A stretch of 64,000 nucleotides of DNA from Ensifer adhaerens (lineage in GTDB: Bacteria > Pseudomonadota > Alphaproteobacteria > Rhizobiales > Rhizobiaceae). Positions 1 through 8,793 of this stretch are shown piece after piece (position 1 is the stretch's first letter; each line of letters opens with the position of its first letter). A program made the position numbers and the translations under genes. Where the stretch lies: positions 692,501-756,500 of the forward strand of contig NZ_CP083350.1 of assembly GCF_020035535.1 (NCBI RefSeq), given 5' to 3'. The notes below the pieces were generated by a model. That model was not told where the DNA came from and did not search any database. It saw only the letters and a program-made list of their open reading frames with translations.

Positions 1-824
1 AGCTTCTCGAACATCGAATAGAGCTGCGCGGCCTGCGCGCCCATCGGCGTCGTTGCACCGGCTGCACTTGCTGCCTGCTGCGATAGCTTCAGATCCTTCA
101 GCATCAGGCTTGCGGCAAAACCCGGCTTATAGTCGTTGTTGGCAGGCGAGGTCGGCACCGGACCCGGTACCGGACAATAGGTCGTCAGAGACCAGCATTG
201 TCCGGACGACGTCGAAGCCACGTCAAACAATGCCTGGTGCGACAGACCCAGGCGTTCCGCCAGCACAAAGGCTTCGCAGACACCGGCCATGGAAATGCCG
301 AGGATCATGTTGTTGCAGATCTTCGCCGCCTGGCCTGCACCGGTTCCGCCGCAATGGACGATCTTCTTGCCCATGGCATCGAGCAAAGGCTTACCGCGGG
401 CGAAGGCCTCGTCGCTACCACCGACCATGAAAGTCAGCGTGCCGGCCGCAGCACCGCCAGTTCCACCGGACACAGGGGCATCGAGCGAGGGGCAGCCGAT
501 CTTTTCCGAGAGCGCATGCGCCTTGCGGGCGCTGTCGACGTCGATTGTCGAGCTGTCGATCAGGAGCGTGCCCGGGTCGACGAAACCGAGAAGTTCGTCC
601 CAGACATAGAGAACATGGGCACCGGCGGGCAGCATGGTGATCACGCATTCGGCCCCGCGCACCGCCTGCGCAATCGAGCCGGCGACGGAGACTCCGGTCT
701 TTGCCGCCGCGTTGCGCGACGCTTCCGACAGGTCGAAGCCGCTGACCGCATGGCCCGCCTTGACCAGATTGGCGGCCATCGGCCCGCCCATGTTGCCGAG
801 CCCGATAAAGGCGATCTTCGTCAT
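1..824 (-). CDS. mmsB: 3-hydroxyisobutyrate dehydrogenase (3' end outside window)
   Basis: NAD-dependent oxidation of 3-hydroxyisobutyrate to methylmalonate semialdehyde in valine degradation. The first residues read MTKIAFIGLGNMGGPMAAN, the Rossmann GxGxxG dinucleotide-binding motif of the beta-hydroxyacid dehydrogenase family. The start at 824 follows a GAGGAGG ribosome site with ordinary spacing. About 274 codons are present; the family is near 295 residues, so only the last part is missing beyond base 1. It is the third gene of a leftward set with the CoA hydrolase and the acyl-CoA dehydrogenase, which fits consecutive steps of one pathway. Identity is firm from motif plus context. Confidence 0.9.
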   Translation of the reverse strand, partial: MTKIAFIGLGNMGGPMAANLVKAGHAVSGFDLSEASRNAAAKTGVSVAGSIAQAVRGAECVITMLPAGAHVLYVWDELLGFVDPGTLLIDSSTIDVDSARKAHALSEKIGCPSLDAPVSGGTGGAAAGTLTFMVGGSDEAFARGKPLLDAMGKKIVHCGGTGAGQAAKICNNMILGISMAGVCEAFVLAERLGLSHQALFDVASTSSGQCWSLTTYCPVPGPVPTSPANNDYKPGFAASLMLKDLKLSQQAASAAGATTPMGAQAAQLYSMFEK

Positions 825-881
825 GTCATTCCTCCTCGCATTGAAACTCGGCCTGGCCGAAAAGGCGCCCATCCTCCGGCG

Positions 882-1940
882 CTAGAACAGTGGCGGGTGG
901 TCCTTCCCGGCGAAACGCGCAAGCATGGCAGGCGTAACGTCGGCCAGCCCGACACTCCATTTCGGATTACGGTCCTTGTCGATCACCGCGGCCCGCACAC
1001 CCTCGTAAAAGTCGGGATTGCCGAGCATGCCGAGCGTCGCCGAATATTCCCGTTCAAGACATTCGTTCAGCGACGCGCTGCGACGGCCGGCGCGCAGGAG
1101 ATCGAGCGTCAGCTTCATGCTGAGTGCGGAACGCGAGTTCAGCAGAGCCAGCGTTTCCCTCGCGAAATCAGAACCATCAACCTCAAGTGCCGCCAGAATC
1201 TCTTCAACCGTATCGAAGGCAAAGCATCGGTCGATCAGCGCAAGTTGCCCCTGAAGCGGCGTTGCCGGCGCTTCCGACGCGTGCTTTGCAATCACCGCGT
1301 CGATATCCGCGCCATTTGCCGTCGACGGCTGCGCTGCAAGTTCGGCGATGAGTGCTTCCAGCTTGTTCGAGCCAACGAAACGATCTGCGAGCCGTGCACG
1401 GATCGCGTCGGCCGCCACGATATCCCGGCCGGTGAGGCCCAGATAGGTGCCGAACTCGCCGGGTGCCTTCGGCAGCAGCCAGGTCGCGCCGACATCCGGG
1501 AAGTAGCCGATCCCGGTCTCGGGCATTGCCAGCCGGGTGCGCTCGGTCACAATGCGGTGGCTGCCATGAGCGGAAATCCCGACGCCGCCGCCCATGACGA
1601 TGCCGTCCATGATGGCGATATAGGGCTTGCGGTAGCCGGAGATGCGGCTGTTGACGACGAACTCCTCGCGCCAGAACTGAGCGCCCTCTGCCGGGCGCTC
1701 ACGGCCGCATTCATAGATCATGCGGATATCGCCGCCGGCGCAGAGCCCGCGCTCGCCCTCGCCCGTGACAACCACGGCCGCAACCTGCGGATCGTTCTCG
1801 AATTCGGTCAGCGCCGCTGCGATCAGCCGGATCATCGGGACATTGAGACTGTTGAGTGCGCGCGTGCGGTTCAGCCGGATCCTGCCTATCGCCCCCTGGC
1901 GCGCGACGATCACTTCCGGTGCTGGCGTCTGCATTTCCAT
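882..1940 (-). CDS. 3-hydroxyisobutyryl-CoA hydrolase (crotonase superfamily)
   Basis: 352 residues. It would release free 3-hydroxyisobutyrate from its CoA thioester, the valine-pathway step just before MmsB. Crotonase-fold signatures are visible: CAGGDIRMIYE near residue 70 and a MDGIVMGGGVGIS oxyanion-hole segment near 110, followed by PETGIGYFPDVG. The C-terminal extension of about 80 residues is typical of the hydrolase rather than of 260-residue enoyl-CoA hydratases. The start at 1940 (MEMQTP) lies 22 bases after the dehydrogenase stop, so co-transcription is likely. A plain enoyl-CoA hydratase annotation is the main alternative, but length and context favour the hydrolase. Confidence 0.87.
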   Translation of the reverse strand: MEMQTPAPEVIVARQGAIGRIRLNRTRALNSLNVPMIRLIAAALTEFENDPQVAAVVVTGEGERGLCAGGDIRMIYECGRERPAEGAQFWREEFVVNSRISGYRKPYIAIMDGIVMGGGVGISAHGSHRIVTERTRLAMPETGIGYFPDVGATWLLPKAPGEFGTYLGLTGRDIVAADAIRARLADRFVGSNKLEALIAELAAQPSTANGADIDAVIAKHASEAPATPLQGQLALIDRCFAFDTVEEILAALEVDGSDFARETLALLNSRSALSMKLTLDLLRAGRRSASLNECLEREYSATLGMLGNPDFYEGVRAAVIDKDRNPKWSVGLADVTPAMLARFAGKDHPPLF

Positions 1941-1962
1941 GAGCGGTCTTCCCGTTTCTGGC

Positions 1963-3105
1963 CTATTTCCGGCCGATAAGCGAACGCGCCACGATGAGAC
2001 GCATGATTTCGTTAGTGCCCTCGAGAATCTGGTGCACCCGAAGGTCCCGGACAATCTTCTCGACGCCATAGTCGGCGAGATAGCCGTAGCCGCCATGAAG
2101 CTGCAGCGCGTCGTTGGCAACGGCGAAGCAGCGATCGGTGACGAAGCGCTTGGCCATGGCGCAGAGTTTCGTCGCCTCCGCATCACCGGCATCGAGCGCC
2201 GAAGCGGCGCGCCACAGGAAGGTCCTGGCGATTTCGAGATCGGTCGCCATGTCGGCGAGACGGAACTGCAGCGCCTGGAATTCGCCGATCGCCTTGCCGA
2301 AGGCGCGACGCTCCTGAACGTAGGCGAGCGCCTTTTCGAAGGCGGATTGAGCACCACCAAGCGACGCGGCGGCAATGTTCAAGCGACCGCCATCGAGCCC
2401 GCCCATGGCGATCTTGAAGCCGTCGCCTTCGCCCCCGAGGCGGTTTTCCGCGGGCACCCGCACACCGTCGAGGATGACGGCGCGGGTCGGCTGCACGTGC
2501 CAGCCCATCTTCTTCTCGTTGGCACCGAAGGTAAGCCCCGGCGCGTCCTTCTCGACGATGAAGGTCGAGATGCCCTTGGGACCGTCCTCGCCGGTGCGCG
2601 CCATGATCACGTAGAGACCGGATTCGCCGGCGCCAGAAATGAACTGCTTCTGGCCCGTCAGGACATAATCATCACCATCCTTTACCGCCTTGGTCTTCAA
2701 GGCAGCGGCATCCGAACCGGAACCGGGCTCGGTCAGGCAGTAGCTCGCAAGCACGTCCATCGTCAGGAGCTTGGGCAACAGCCGTTGGCGCTGCTCTTCG
2801 GTGCCATAGCGGTCGATCATTCCGGCGCACATGTTGTGGATCGACATGAAGGAGGCGACAGCCGGGCAGCCGGTCGCCAAGGCTTCGATGATGATCGCAG
2901 CATCAAGCCGGGTCAGGCCCGTGCCGCCGACATCGTCACGGACATAGATGCCGGCCATGCCGAGTGCTGCGGCACCGCGCAGCGTGTCGACCGGAAAATG
3001 CTTCTGCTGATCCCAGTCGATCGCGTGAGGGGCGATCTCGTCGCGGGCGAAATCGAGCGCCATCTGACGAATGGCCTCCTGCTCCTCCGACAGGCGAAAA
3101 TCCAT
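1963..3105 (-). CDS. Isobutyryl-CoA dehydrogenase-type acyl-CoA dehydrogenase
   Basis: 380-residue FAD-dependent acyl-CoA dehydrogenase, expected to convert isobutyryl-CoA to methacrylyl-CoA in valine breakdown. Family signatures are YCLTEPGSGSDAA near residue 128 and the C-terminal LHGGYGYLADYGVEK and EGTNEIMR segments. Two in-frame ATGs lie at 3111 and 3105. The AGGGAGGA ribosome site at 3113-3120 sits only about 2 bases from the first but about 8 from the second, so 3105 is preferred. It heads the leftward valine set with the hydrolase and mmsB. Substrate assignment is inferred from this neighbourhood. A branched-chain or butyryl-CoA dehydrogenase of other specificity cannot be excluded. 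Confidence 0.88.
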   Translation of the reverse strand: MDFRLSEEQEAIRQMALDFARDEIAPHAIDWDQQKHFPVDTLRGAAALGMAGIYVRDDVGGTGLTRLDAAIIIEALATGCPAVASFMSIHNMCAGMIDRYGTEEQRQRLLPKLLTMDVLASYCLTEPGSGSDAAALKTKAVKDGDDYVLTGQKQFISGAGESGLYVIMARTGEDGPKGISTFIVEKDAPGLTFGANEKKMGWHVQPTRAVILDGVRVPAENRLGGEGDGFKIAMGGLDGGRLNIAAASLGGAQSAFEKALAYVQERRAFGKAIGEFQALQFRLADMATDLEIARTFLWRAASALDAGDAEATKLCAMAKRFVTDRCFAVANDALQLHGGYGYLADYGVEKIVRDLRVHQILEGTNEIMRLIVARSLIGRK

Positions 3106-3132
3106 ATGCATGTCCTCCCTGACCGCATACCG

Positions 3133-3159
3133 GCTGCAGGCTTCTTTTAAGCCTGCAGC
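3133..3159. repeat. Perfect 11-bp stem-loop in the leader of the valine operon
   Basis: GCTGCAGGCTT at 3133-3143 pairs perfectly with AAGCCTGCAGC at 3149-3159 across a five-base loop. It lies about 27 bases upstream of the acyl-CoA dehydrogenase start, on the leftward transcript. No T-run follows on the minus strand, so it is more likely a leader or RNA-stability structure than a terminator. Confidence 0.6.
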
Positions 3160-3168
3160 AACTCAGAG

Positions 3169-3216
3169 CGCTGCAGCGACCTTTGCGCGTCTCGGAAGTC
3201 GCGCGGCGCTGCAGGC
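3169..3216. repeat. Dispersed rhizobial palindromic element
   Basis: A nested inverted repeat: CTGCAGCG at 3171-3178 pairs with CGCTGCAG at 3207-3214, and inner GCGCG at 3185-3189 pairs with CGCGC at 3200-3204. The arrangement closely resembles a RIME/REP-like palindrome I recall as widely dispersed in Rhizobium and Sinorhizobium intergenic regions. Copy number in this genome cannot be judged from the window. Confidence 0.55.
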
Positions 3217-3274
3217 AATTGAGGCCTAGTTACACCAAACTTCGGGCAGGCCCAGATGCAACTTCTCACAGGCT

Positions 3275-3292
3275 CTGTTCAAAAATGAACAG
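3275..3292. promoter_or_regulatory. Inverted repeat CTGTTCA-N4-TGAACAG
   Basis: Perfect 7-bp arms with a four-base AAAA spacer, starting 10 bases beyond the stop codon of the PccR-like regulator and upstream of the valine operon. It could be a weak terminator for the regulator gene or an operator for the downstream operon. The sequence alone does not decide. Confidence 0.4.
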
Positions 3293-3302
3293 ACGATCCC
3301 GA

Positions 3303-4721
3303 TCAACTCTCGCTTAGACGATACGGCAGAGCGCCGCGTAAGTCATGATCCACAATCAGGCGACGCTTCAATGGCGGTACGGCGCGGCTCGCGCATTTCG
3401 TCCGTTCGCAGATACGGCAGGAAATGCCGATCGGGTCGAAGGCGGCGCGGTTGCCGAGGTCCATGTCATCGGCATAGACGAAGGCATCGGCGTAGGAGAC
3501 CTCGCAGCCGAGCGCCAGCGCATAGCGCGGCTGCGCGGCACGGAAACCACCGCCCCCCTTGGTGATCTGGGTGGCAAGACAGAGGTAGCGAACTCCGTCC
3601 GGCGTTTCAGCCAGCTGACGGATGATGCGGCCCGGCGTCTCGAAGGCCTGATGCACGTTCCAGAGCGGACAGGCGGCGCCGAAGCGGGCGAATTGCAGTT
3701 TCGCGGCGCTGTGGCGCTTGGTGATATTGCCGGCGCGATCGATGCGGGCAAAGAAGATCGGAATGCCCTTCTGCCCCGGCCGCTGCAGGGTCGAAAGGCG
3801 GTGGCAAACCTGCTCCAATGACGCGCCGAAACGGGCGGCGAGCAGCTCGATATCGTGCCTCAGGTCGCGGGCGGCCTTTAAGAACGCCTGGTAGGGCAGG
3901 ATCAGTGCGCCGGCGAAGTAGTTCTGCAGGCCGATGCGACAGATCTCATAAGCCTCTTCGGTGCGGAAACCGGCGCTGCCGGCCACCCGGTCGATCTCCT
4001 CGCGGGCATGGAGCTGAGCGATCTGCAGGGCGATCTGAAAGTCGCGCGTCGCCGCCGGTGCATAAGGGTTGAGCGTCAGGATACGGGCACGCGGATCGAA
4101 GCGACGGATCGCCTCGTCGCCGGCGGCACCGCGCACGACGCGGACGCCATGGCGCTGCTCCAGATAGGCTGCCAGCGCTGCGTGGTTGTCGCCCTCGCCG
4201 AGCCCGAGTTCGCCGGCAAGCCGCTCTGCGAGCATATCGATCTCGTGGATGTAGTTGTCGACGAAATGGAAGAAGTCGCGCACTTCCTCATAGGGCGTGG
4301 TTTCGACGAAGGGGCCGCCGCGGCCGATCGTGTCGTCGATGCTTGCGAGCTGTTCGCTGTTGCGGCGGTAGGCCTGGTGGCAGGTGATCAGCGCATGCGC
4401 GAGCCCCGGCGCATTCTGGGCGACGAGCTTCAACTCCTGCAGGCTTGCCGAATAGGTCTCGAACAGGGGGTCGCTGAGCGCTTCCGAGAGCGCCGAAAGC
4501 AGGCGATCGCCCTCTCCAGTCGAAAGTTCCGCGATATCGATCTGGAACTTCTCGGCGAGCGCCAGTAGCACCGCGGCCGAAACCGGCCGCTGGTTGTTCT
4601 CGATCTGGTTGAGATAGCTGGTGGAAATACCAATTCGTTCGGCGAACTGGCCCTGGGTTGCCTTGTTCGCCTCCCGCAATTCCCTGACCTTGCGGCCGAT
4701 ATAGAGCTTGCCGATTGCCAT
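3303..4721 (-). CDS. ScfR/PccR-like short-chain acyl-CoA-responsive regulator
   Basis: 472 residues. An XRE-type helix-turn-helix occupies about residues 8-62 (TQGQFAERIGISTSYLNQIENNQ). It is followed by a central ImmA/IrrE-like region lacking a clear HExxH site and a C-terminal DUF2083-like domain ending in a C435-x2-C438-x4-C443 cluster. This is the architecture of the ScfR family, which includes RamB and PccR. PccR controls propionyl-CoA carboxylase in Rhodobacter. The gene is divergent from pccB, and TTTGCAA repeats lie directly upstream of its own start, which fits control of both itself and pccB. The specific name PccR is inferred from context, so no symbol is given. Confidence 0.85.
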   Translation of the reverse strand: MAIGKLYIGRKVRELREANKATQGQFAERIGISTSYLNQIENNQRPVSAAVLLALAEKFQIDIAELSTGEGDRLLSALSEALSDPLFETYSASLQELKLVAQNAPGLAHALITCHQAYRRNSEQLASIDDTIGRGGPFVETTPYEEVRDFFHFVDNYIHEIDMLAERLAGELGLGEGDNHAALAAYLEQRHGVRVVRGAAGDEAIRRFDPRARILTLNPYAPAATRDFQIALQIAQLHAREEIDRVAGSAGFRTEEAYEICRIGLQNYFAGALILPYQAFLKAARDLRHDIELLAARFGASLEQVCHRLSTLQRPGQKGIPIFFARIDRAGNITKRHSAAKLQFARFGAACPLWNVHQAFETPGRIIRQLAETPDGVRYLCLATQITKGGGGFRAAQPRYALALGCEVSYADAFVYADDMDLGNRAAFDPIGISCRICERTKCASRAVPPLKRRLIVDHDLRGALPYRLSES

Positions 4722-4722
4722 G

Positions 4723-4737
4723 TTTGCAACTTTGCAA
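4723..4737. promoter_or_regulatory. TTTGCAA tandem repeat, candidate ScfR/RamB-type operator
   Basis: TTTGCAA-C-TTTGCAA lies immediately upstream of the regulator start, with a further ATTTGCA near 4767-4773 in the same 157-bp divergent region before pccB. RamB of Corynebacterium recognises an ACTTTGCAAA-type site, and ACTTTGCAA is present here. Position suggests autoregulation and control of pccB. Confidence 0.6.
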
Positions 4738-4878
4738 TTTACGTTTCACAAATTTCTCTATTTCACATTTGCACATGAAGGGACGTTTTTCCATCCAACC
4801 TTCGACGCTATTGCGAAGGTCGAAGCGCCTCTGCACAATCGTTGAAAAAGCCGGGCATCAAAAAATCGGGAGGGCACC

Positions 4879-6411
4879 ATGCGCGCCATACTAGAACAGG
4901 TCGAAGCCCGCCGGGCGGAAGCAAGAGCCGGCGGCGGCCAGCGGCGGATCGACGCCCAGCACGGCAAGGGCAAGCTGACGGCGCGCGAACGTATCGAGGT
5001 GCTGCTCGATGAAGGCTCCTTCGAAGAATACGACATGTATGTCACGCACCGCTGCGTCGACTTCGGCATGGAAGGCCAGAAGGTCGCGGGCGACGGCGTC
5101 GTCACCGGCTGGGGCACGATCAACGGCCGCCAGGTCTATGTCTTCTCGCAGGACTTTACGGTGCTCGGCGGTTCGCTCTCGGAAACGCATGCGCAGAAGA
5201 TCTGCAAGATCATGGATATGGCGGTTCGCAACGGGGCGCCGGTCATCGGCCTCAACGACTCGGGCGGCGCGCGCATCCAGGAAGGCGTGGCGTCCCTTGC
5301 CGGCTATGCCGAGGTCTTCCGCCGCAATGCCGAAGCCTCGGGCGTCATCCCGCAGATCTCGGTCATCATGGGACCCTGCGCCGGTGGAGCCGTCTATTCG
5401 CCTGCCATGACCGACTTCATCTTCATGGTGCGTGACTCGTCCTACATGTTCGTGACCGGGCCCGACGTCGTAAAGACCGTGACCAACGAGATCGTCACGG
5501 CCGAAGAACTCGGCGGTGCGGGCACGCACACAAAAAAGTCCTCCGTCGCCGACGCAGCCTACGAGAACGACATCGAAACGCTTGAGCATGTGCGCCTGCT
5601 CTTCGATTTCCTGCCGCTCAACAACCGAGAGAAGCCGCCGATCCGCCCCTTCCATGACGATCCGGCGCGGCTCGAAATGCGTTTGGACAGCCTGATCCCC
5701 GATAGCGCCACCAAGCCCTACGACATGAAGGAACTGATCCTGGCGCTCGCCGACGAAGGTGATTTCTTCGAGTTGCAGCAGAGCTTTGCCCGCAACATCA
5801 TTACCGGCTTCATCCGCATGGAAGGCCAGACGGTCGGTGTCGTCGCCAACCAGCCGATGGTGCTCGCCGGCTGCCTCGACATCGACAGTTCGCGCAAGGC
5901 CGCGCGTTTCGTGCGCTTCTGCGATGCCTTCTCGATCCCGATCCTGACGCTGGTCGACGTGCCCGGCTTCCTGCCCGGCACCGCGCAGGAGTATGGCGGC
6001 GTCATCAAGCACGGCGCCAAGCTGCTCTTTGCCTATAGCCAGGCGACCGTGCCGATGGTGACGCTGATCACCCGCAAGGCCTATGGCGGCGCCTACGACG
6101 TCATGGCCTCCAAGCACATCGGCGCCGACGTCAATTATGCCTGGCCGACCGCCGAAATTGCTGTGATGGGCGCCAAAGGCGCGACCGAAATCCTCTACCG
6201 CTCCGAACTCGGCGATGCCGAGAAGATCGCCGCGCGCACGAAAGAGTATGAGGAGCGCTTCGCCAACCCGTTCGTGGCGGCCGAGCGTGGCTTCATCGAC
6301 GAGGTGATCATGCCGCATTCGTCGCGTCGCCGCATCGCCCGGGCCTTTGCATCGCTGCGCAACAAGCAGGTCGATGTTCGCTGGCGCAAACACGACACGA
6401 TCCCGCTCTAA
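4879..6411 (+). CDS. pccB: Propionyl-CoA carboxylase, beta (carboxyltransferase) subunit
   Basis: 510 residues, full length for PccB. It transfers the carboxyl group from biotin to propionyl-CoA, giving methylmalonyl-CoA, in complex with PccA. Carboxyltransferase-domain glycine motifs are visible: [12 protein letters not shown] and [13 protein letters not shown] in the N-terminal half, [14 protein letters not shown] and [11 protein letters not shown] in the C-terminal half. The start has a GGGAGG ribosome site. It is the first gene of the rightward operon pccB - small membrane gene - pccA - mutase, divergent from the PccR-like regulator with TTTGCAA sites between. The presence of pccA downstream excludes a biotin-independent carboxyltransferase role. 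Confidence 0.95.
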   Translation: MRAILEQVEARRAEARAGGGQRRIDAQHGKGKLTARERIEVLLDEGSFEEYDMYVTHRCVDFGMEGQKVAGDGVVTGWGTINGRQVYVFSQDFTVLGGSLSETHAQKICKIMDMAVRNGAPVIGLNDSGGARIQEGVASLAGYAEVFRRNAEASGVIPQISVIMGPCAGGAVYSPAMTDFIFMVRDSSYMFVTGPDVVKTVTNEIVTAEELGGAGTHTKKSSVADAAYENDIETLEHVRLLFDFLPLNNREKPPIRPFHDDPARLEMRLDSLIPDSATKPYDMKELILALADEGDFFELQQSFARNIITGFIRMEGQTVGVVANQPMVLAGCLDIDSSRKAARFVRFCDAFSIPILTLVDVPGFLPGTAQEYGGVIKHGAKLLFAYSQATVPMVTLITRKAYGGAYDVMASKHIGADVNYAWPTAEIAVMGAKGATEILYRSELGDAEKIAARTKEYEERFANPFVAAERGFIDEVIMPHSSRRRIARAFASLRNKQVDVRWRKHDTIPL

Positions 6412-6422
6412 TGGAGGCGACG

Positions 6423-6713
6423 ATGGAACGGGAGCCGGAACGCGTGATGACGCCGGAAGAGGCCCGACGCGACCACTGGCAGATGCTGCGCTACATGACC
6501 GTCAACGCGCTGATTGGCGTCACGATCGGGGCAATCACGGCCGGCGTGCTGATCTGGCTCAACATCGGCGCGGTCGGCACGCACATCATCCGCTCCACGA
6601 GCCCAGTGCTTGCCACCCTCATGGTCGTCGTACCGTTCGCGCTGCTCTTCGGCGGTGCGGCTGCGGCATCCTCGATCGCGCTTCTGCCCTATCGCCGCAA
6701 GTTCAAACGCTGA
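6423..6713 (+). CDS. Small two-TM membrane protein between pccB and pccA
   Basis: 96 residues with a charged N-terminus (EPERVMTPEEARRDHW) and two hydrophobic stretches, NALIGVTIGAITAGVLIWL and VLATLMVVVPFALLFGGAAA, ending RRKFKR. An upstream ATG at 6411 overlaps the pccB stop as TAATG. The ATG at 6423 has a GGAGG site five bases away and is preferred. Tight packing inside the operon makes it a real co-translated gene. I recognise no family. A regulatory or membrane-anchoring role toward the carboxylase is only a guess. Confidence 0.75.
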   Translation: MEREPERVMTPEEARRDHWQMLRYMTVNALIGVTIGAITAGVLIWLNIGAVGTHIIRSTSPVLATLMVVVPFALLFGGAAAASSIALLPYRRKFKR

Positions 6714-6745
6714 CGCCGCCCCCAAGGATTTGAGAAAGTAACAAG

Positions 6746-8749
6746 ATGTTCAAGAAAATCCTCATCGCCAACCGTGGTGAAATCGCCTGCCGCGTCATCA
6801 AGACCGCGAAAAAGCTCGGTATTGCAACGGTCGCCGTCTATTCCGACGCCGACCGCGACGCGATGCATGTGCGCATGGCGGATGAAGCCGTGCATATCGG
6901 CCCCTCGCCCTCGGCGCAGTCCTATATCGTCATCGACAAGATCATCGACGCGATCCGCAAGACCGGCGCCGATGCGGTTCATCCGGGTTACGGTTTCCTC
7001 TCGGAAAACGCCGCCTTTGCGCAAGCGCTGGAAAAGGAAGGTGTCGCCTTCATCGGCCCGCCGGTTGGCGCGATCCAGGCGATGGGCGACAAGATCACCT
7101 CGAAGAAGCTCGCAGCTGCAGCGGGTGTCTCCACGGTTCCCGGCCATATGGGCCTGATCGAGGATGCTGACGAGGCCGTGCGGATCGCCGCGTCGATCGG
7201 CTATCCCGTGATGATCAAGGCGTCGGCCGGTGGCGGCGGCAAGGGCATGCGCATCGCCTGGAACGATCAGGAGGCGCGCGAAGGCTTCCAGTCTTCGAAG
7301 AACGAGGCAAAGAACGCGTTTGGCGACGACCGCATCTTCATCGAAAAGTTCGTGACCGAGCCGCGCCATATCGAGATCCAGGTGCTCGGCGACAAACACG
7401 GCAACACGCTCTATCTCGGCGAGCGCGAGTGCTCGATCCAGCGCCGCAACCAGAAGGTCATCGAGGAAGCCCCCTCACCGTTCCTTGACGCCGAGACCCG
7501 TAAGGCCATGGGCGAACAGGCGGTCGCGCTCGCCAAGGCCGTTGGCTACCATTCGGCCGGCACGGTCGAATTCATCGTCGACGGCAAGCGCAACTTCTAC
7601 TTCCTCGAAATGAACACCCGCCTGCAGGTGGAGCATCCGGTGACTGAGCTCATCACCGGGCTCGATCTCGTCGAGCAGATGATCCGGGTTGCCGCCGGTG
7701 AGAAACTCGCTTTTGGCCAGGCCGACGTAAAGCTCAACGGCTGGGCGATCGAAAGCCGGCTCTATGCCGAAGACCCCTATCGCAACTTCCTGCCGTCGAT
7801 CGGCCGGCTGACGCGCTATCGTCCCCCGGTCGAGGGCACAAGCGACAACGGAACGGTGACGCGCAACGATACCGGCGTTTTCGAGGGCGGCGAGATCTCG
7901 ATGTTCTACGACCCGATGATCGCCAAGCTCTGCACCTGGGCACCGGATCGGCAGACGGCGGTAGACGCCATGGCCGACGCGCTCGATCAGTTCGAGGTCG
8001 AAGGCATCGGCCACAACCTGCCCTTCCTTTCAGCGGTCATGCAGCAGCAGCGCTTCCGCGAAGGCCGGCTGACGACCGCCTATATCGCCGAGGAATTTGC
8101 CGACGGCTTTCACGGCGTTGCGGCCGACGAGCAGTCGCTTCGCAAGATCGCGGCCGTCGCCGTCTCGATCAACCAGGTGCAGCAGGAGCGCGCCAGCCAG
8201 ATTTCCGGCACGATCGGCAATCATCGCCGCGTCGTCGGCCATGACTGGGTGGTCAGCCTTGCCGATCATGATCTCGCGGTAACGGCCGGTTCATCCGCAG
8301 ACGGTTCCTATGTGAGTTTCGCCGATGGCGTGCCGCTCACCATCGCCGGCGACTGGGCGCCCGGCCGCACGCTTGCCACCTTCAACATCGACAATGAACC
8401 CTTGAGCGTCAAAGTCGATCTGGTCGGAACCGCCATCCGGCTCCGCTGGCGCGGCATCGACGTCATCACCCACGTCAGAAGCCCGCGCGTTGCGGAACTG
8501 GCGCGGCTGATGCCGAAGAAGCTGCCGCCGGACACCTCGCGCATGCTGCTCTGCCCGATGCCGGGCGTCATCACCTCGGTCTCGGCCAAGGCCGGAGACA
8601 CCGTCGAAGCCGGCCAGGCGCTCGCAGTGGTCGAGGCGATGAAGATGGAGAACATCCTGCGCGCCGAGAAGCGGGCCGTGGTCAAGCGTGTGGCGGTCGC
8701 CGCCGGCGCCAGCCTCGCGGTTGACGAACTGATCATGGAATTCGAGTGA
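6746..8749 (+). CDS. pccA: Propionyl-CoA carboxylase, alpha (biotin carboxylase/BCCP) subunit
   Basis: 667 residues. The ATP-dependent biotin carboxylase and the biotin carrier lie on one chain. Order: biotin carboxylase N-domain from residue 1 ([17 protein letters not shown]), ATP-grasp with [12 protein letters not shown] near 155-166, the biotin carboxylase C-domain ([14 protein letters not shown] near 290), a linker/BT region, and a C-terminal biotinyl domain with EAMKMEN, whose lysine is about K633. Length and architecture match PccA. Co-transcription with pccB and the mutase is clear from spacing. A 3-methylcrotonyl-CoA carboxylase subunit is the only serious alternative and is disfavoured by the mutase neighbour. 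Confidence 0.95.
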   Translation: MFKKILIANRGEIACRVIKTAKKLGIATVAVYSDADRDAMHVRMADEAVHIGPSPSAQSYIVIDKIIDAIRKTGADAVHPGYGFLSENAAFAQALEKEGVAFIGPPVGAIQAMGDKITSKKLAAAAGVSTVPGHMGLIEDADEAVRIAASIGYPVMIKASAGGGGKGMRIAWNDQEAREGFQSSKNEAKNAFGDDRIFIEKFVTEPRHIEIQVLGDKHGNTLYLGERECSIQRRNQKVIEEAPSPFLDAETRKAMGEQAVALAKAVGYHSAGTVEFIVDGKRNFYFLEMNTRLQVEHPVTELITGLDLVEQMIRVAAGEKLAFGQADVKLNGWAIESRLYAEDPYRNFLPSIGRLTRYRPPVEGTSDNGTVTRNDTGVFEGGEISMFYDPMIAKLCTWAPDRQTAVDAMADALDQFEVEGIGHNLPFLSAVMQQQRFREGRLTTAYIAEEFADGFHGVAADEQSLRKIAAVAVSINQVQQERASQISGTIGNHRRVVGHDWVVSLADHDLAVTAGSSADGSYVSFADGVPLTIAGDWAPGRTLATFNIDNEPLSVKVDLVGTAIRLRWRGIDVITHVRSPRVAELARLMPKKLPPDTSRMLLCPMPGVITSVSAKAGDTVEAGQALAVVEAMKMENILRAEKRAVVKRVAVAAGASLAVDELIMEFE

Positions 8750-8793
8750 TGGCGACGGCCGTCGACGCCATCATCCAGGAGAGCATCCGATGA
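8747..8793 (+). other. Intercistronic stem-loop with 14-codon bridging minicistron
   Basis: The pccA stop and the mutase start are bridged by an ATG (8749) that overlaps the pccA stop as TGATG. It reads 14 codons ([14 protein letters not shown]) and stops at a TGA overlapping the mutase start as ATGA. The same bases form a stem: TGATGGCG at 8747-8754 pairs with CGCCATCA at 8766-8773. An AGGAG ribosome site for the mutase lies inside it. It may serve translational coupling or mRNA stability, or the open frame may be chance. Confidence 0.4.

Noticed and set aside
198..1979. A 593-codon rightward frame opposite mmsB and the CoA hydrolase
   Set aside because: Complementary to two recognisable valine-pathway genes; no motif of its own.
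4891..6393. A 500-codon leftward frame opposite pccB
   Set aside because: Antisense to a highly conserved carboxyltransferase; composition typical of a GC-driven shadow.
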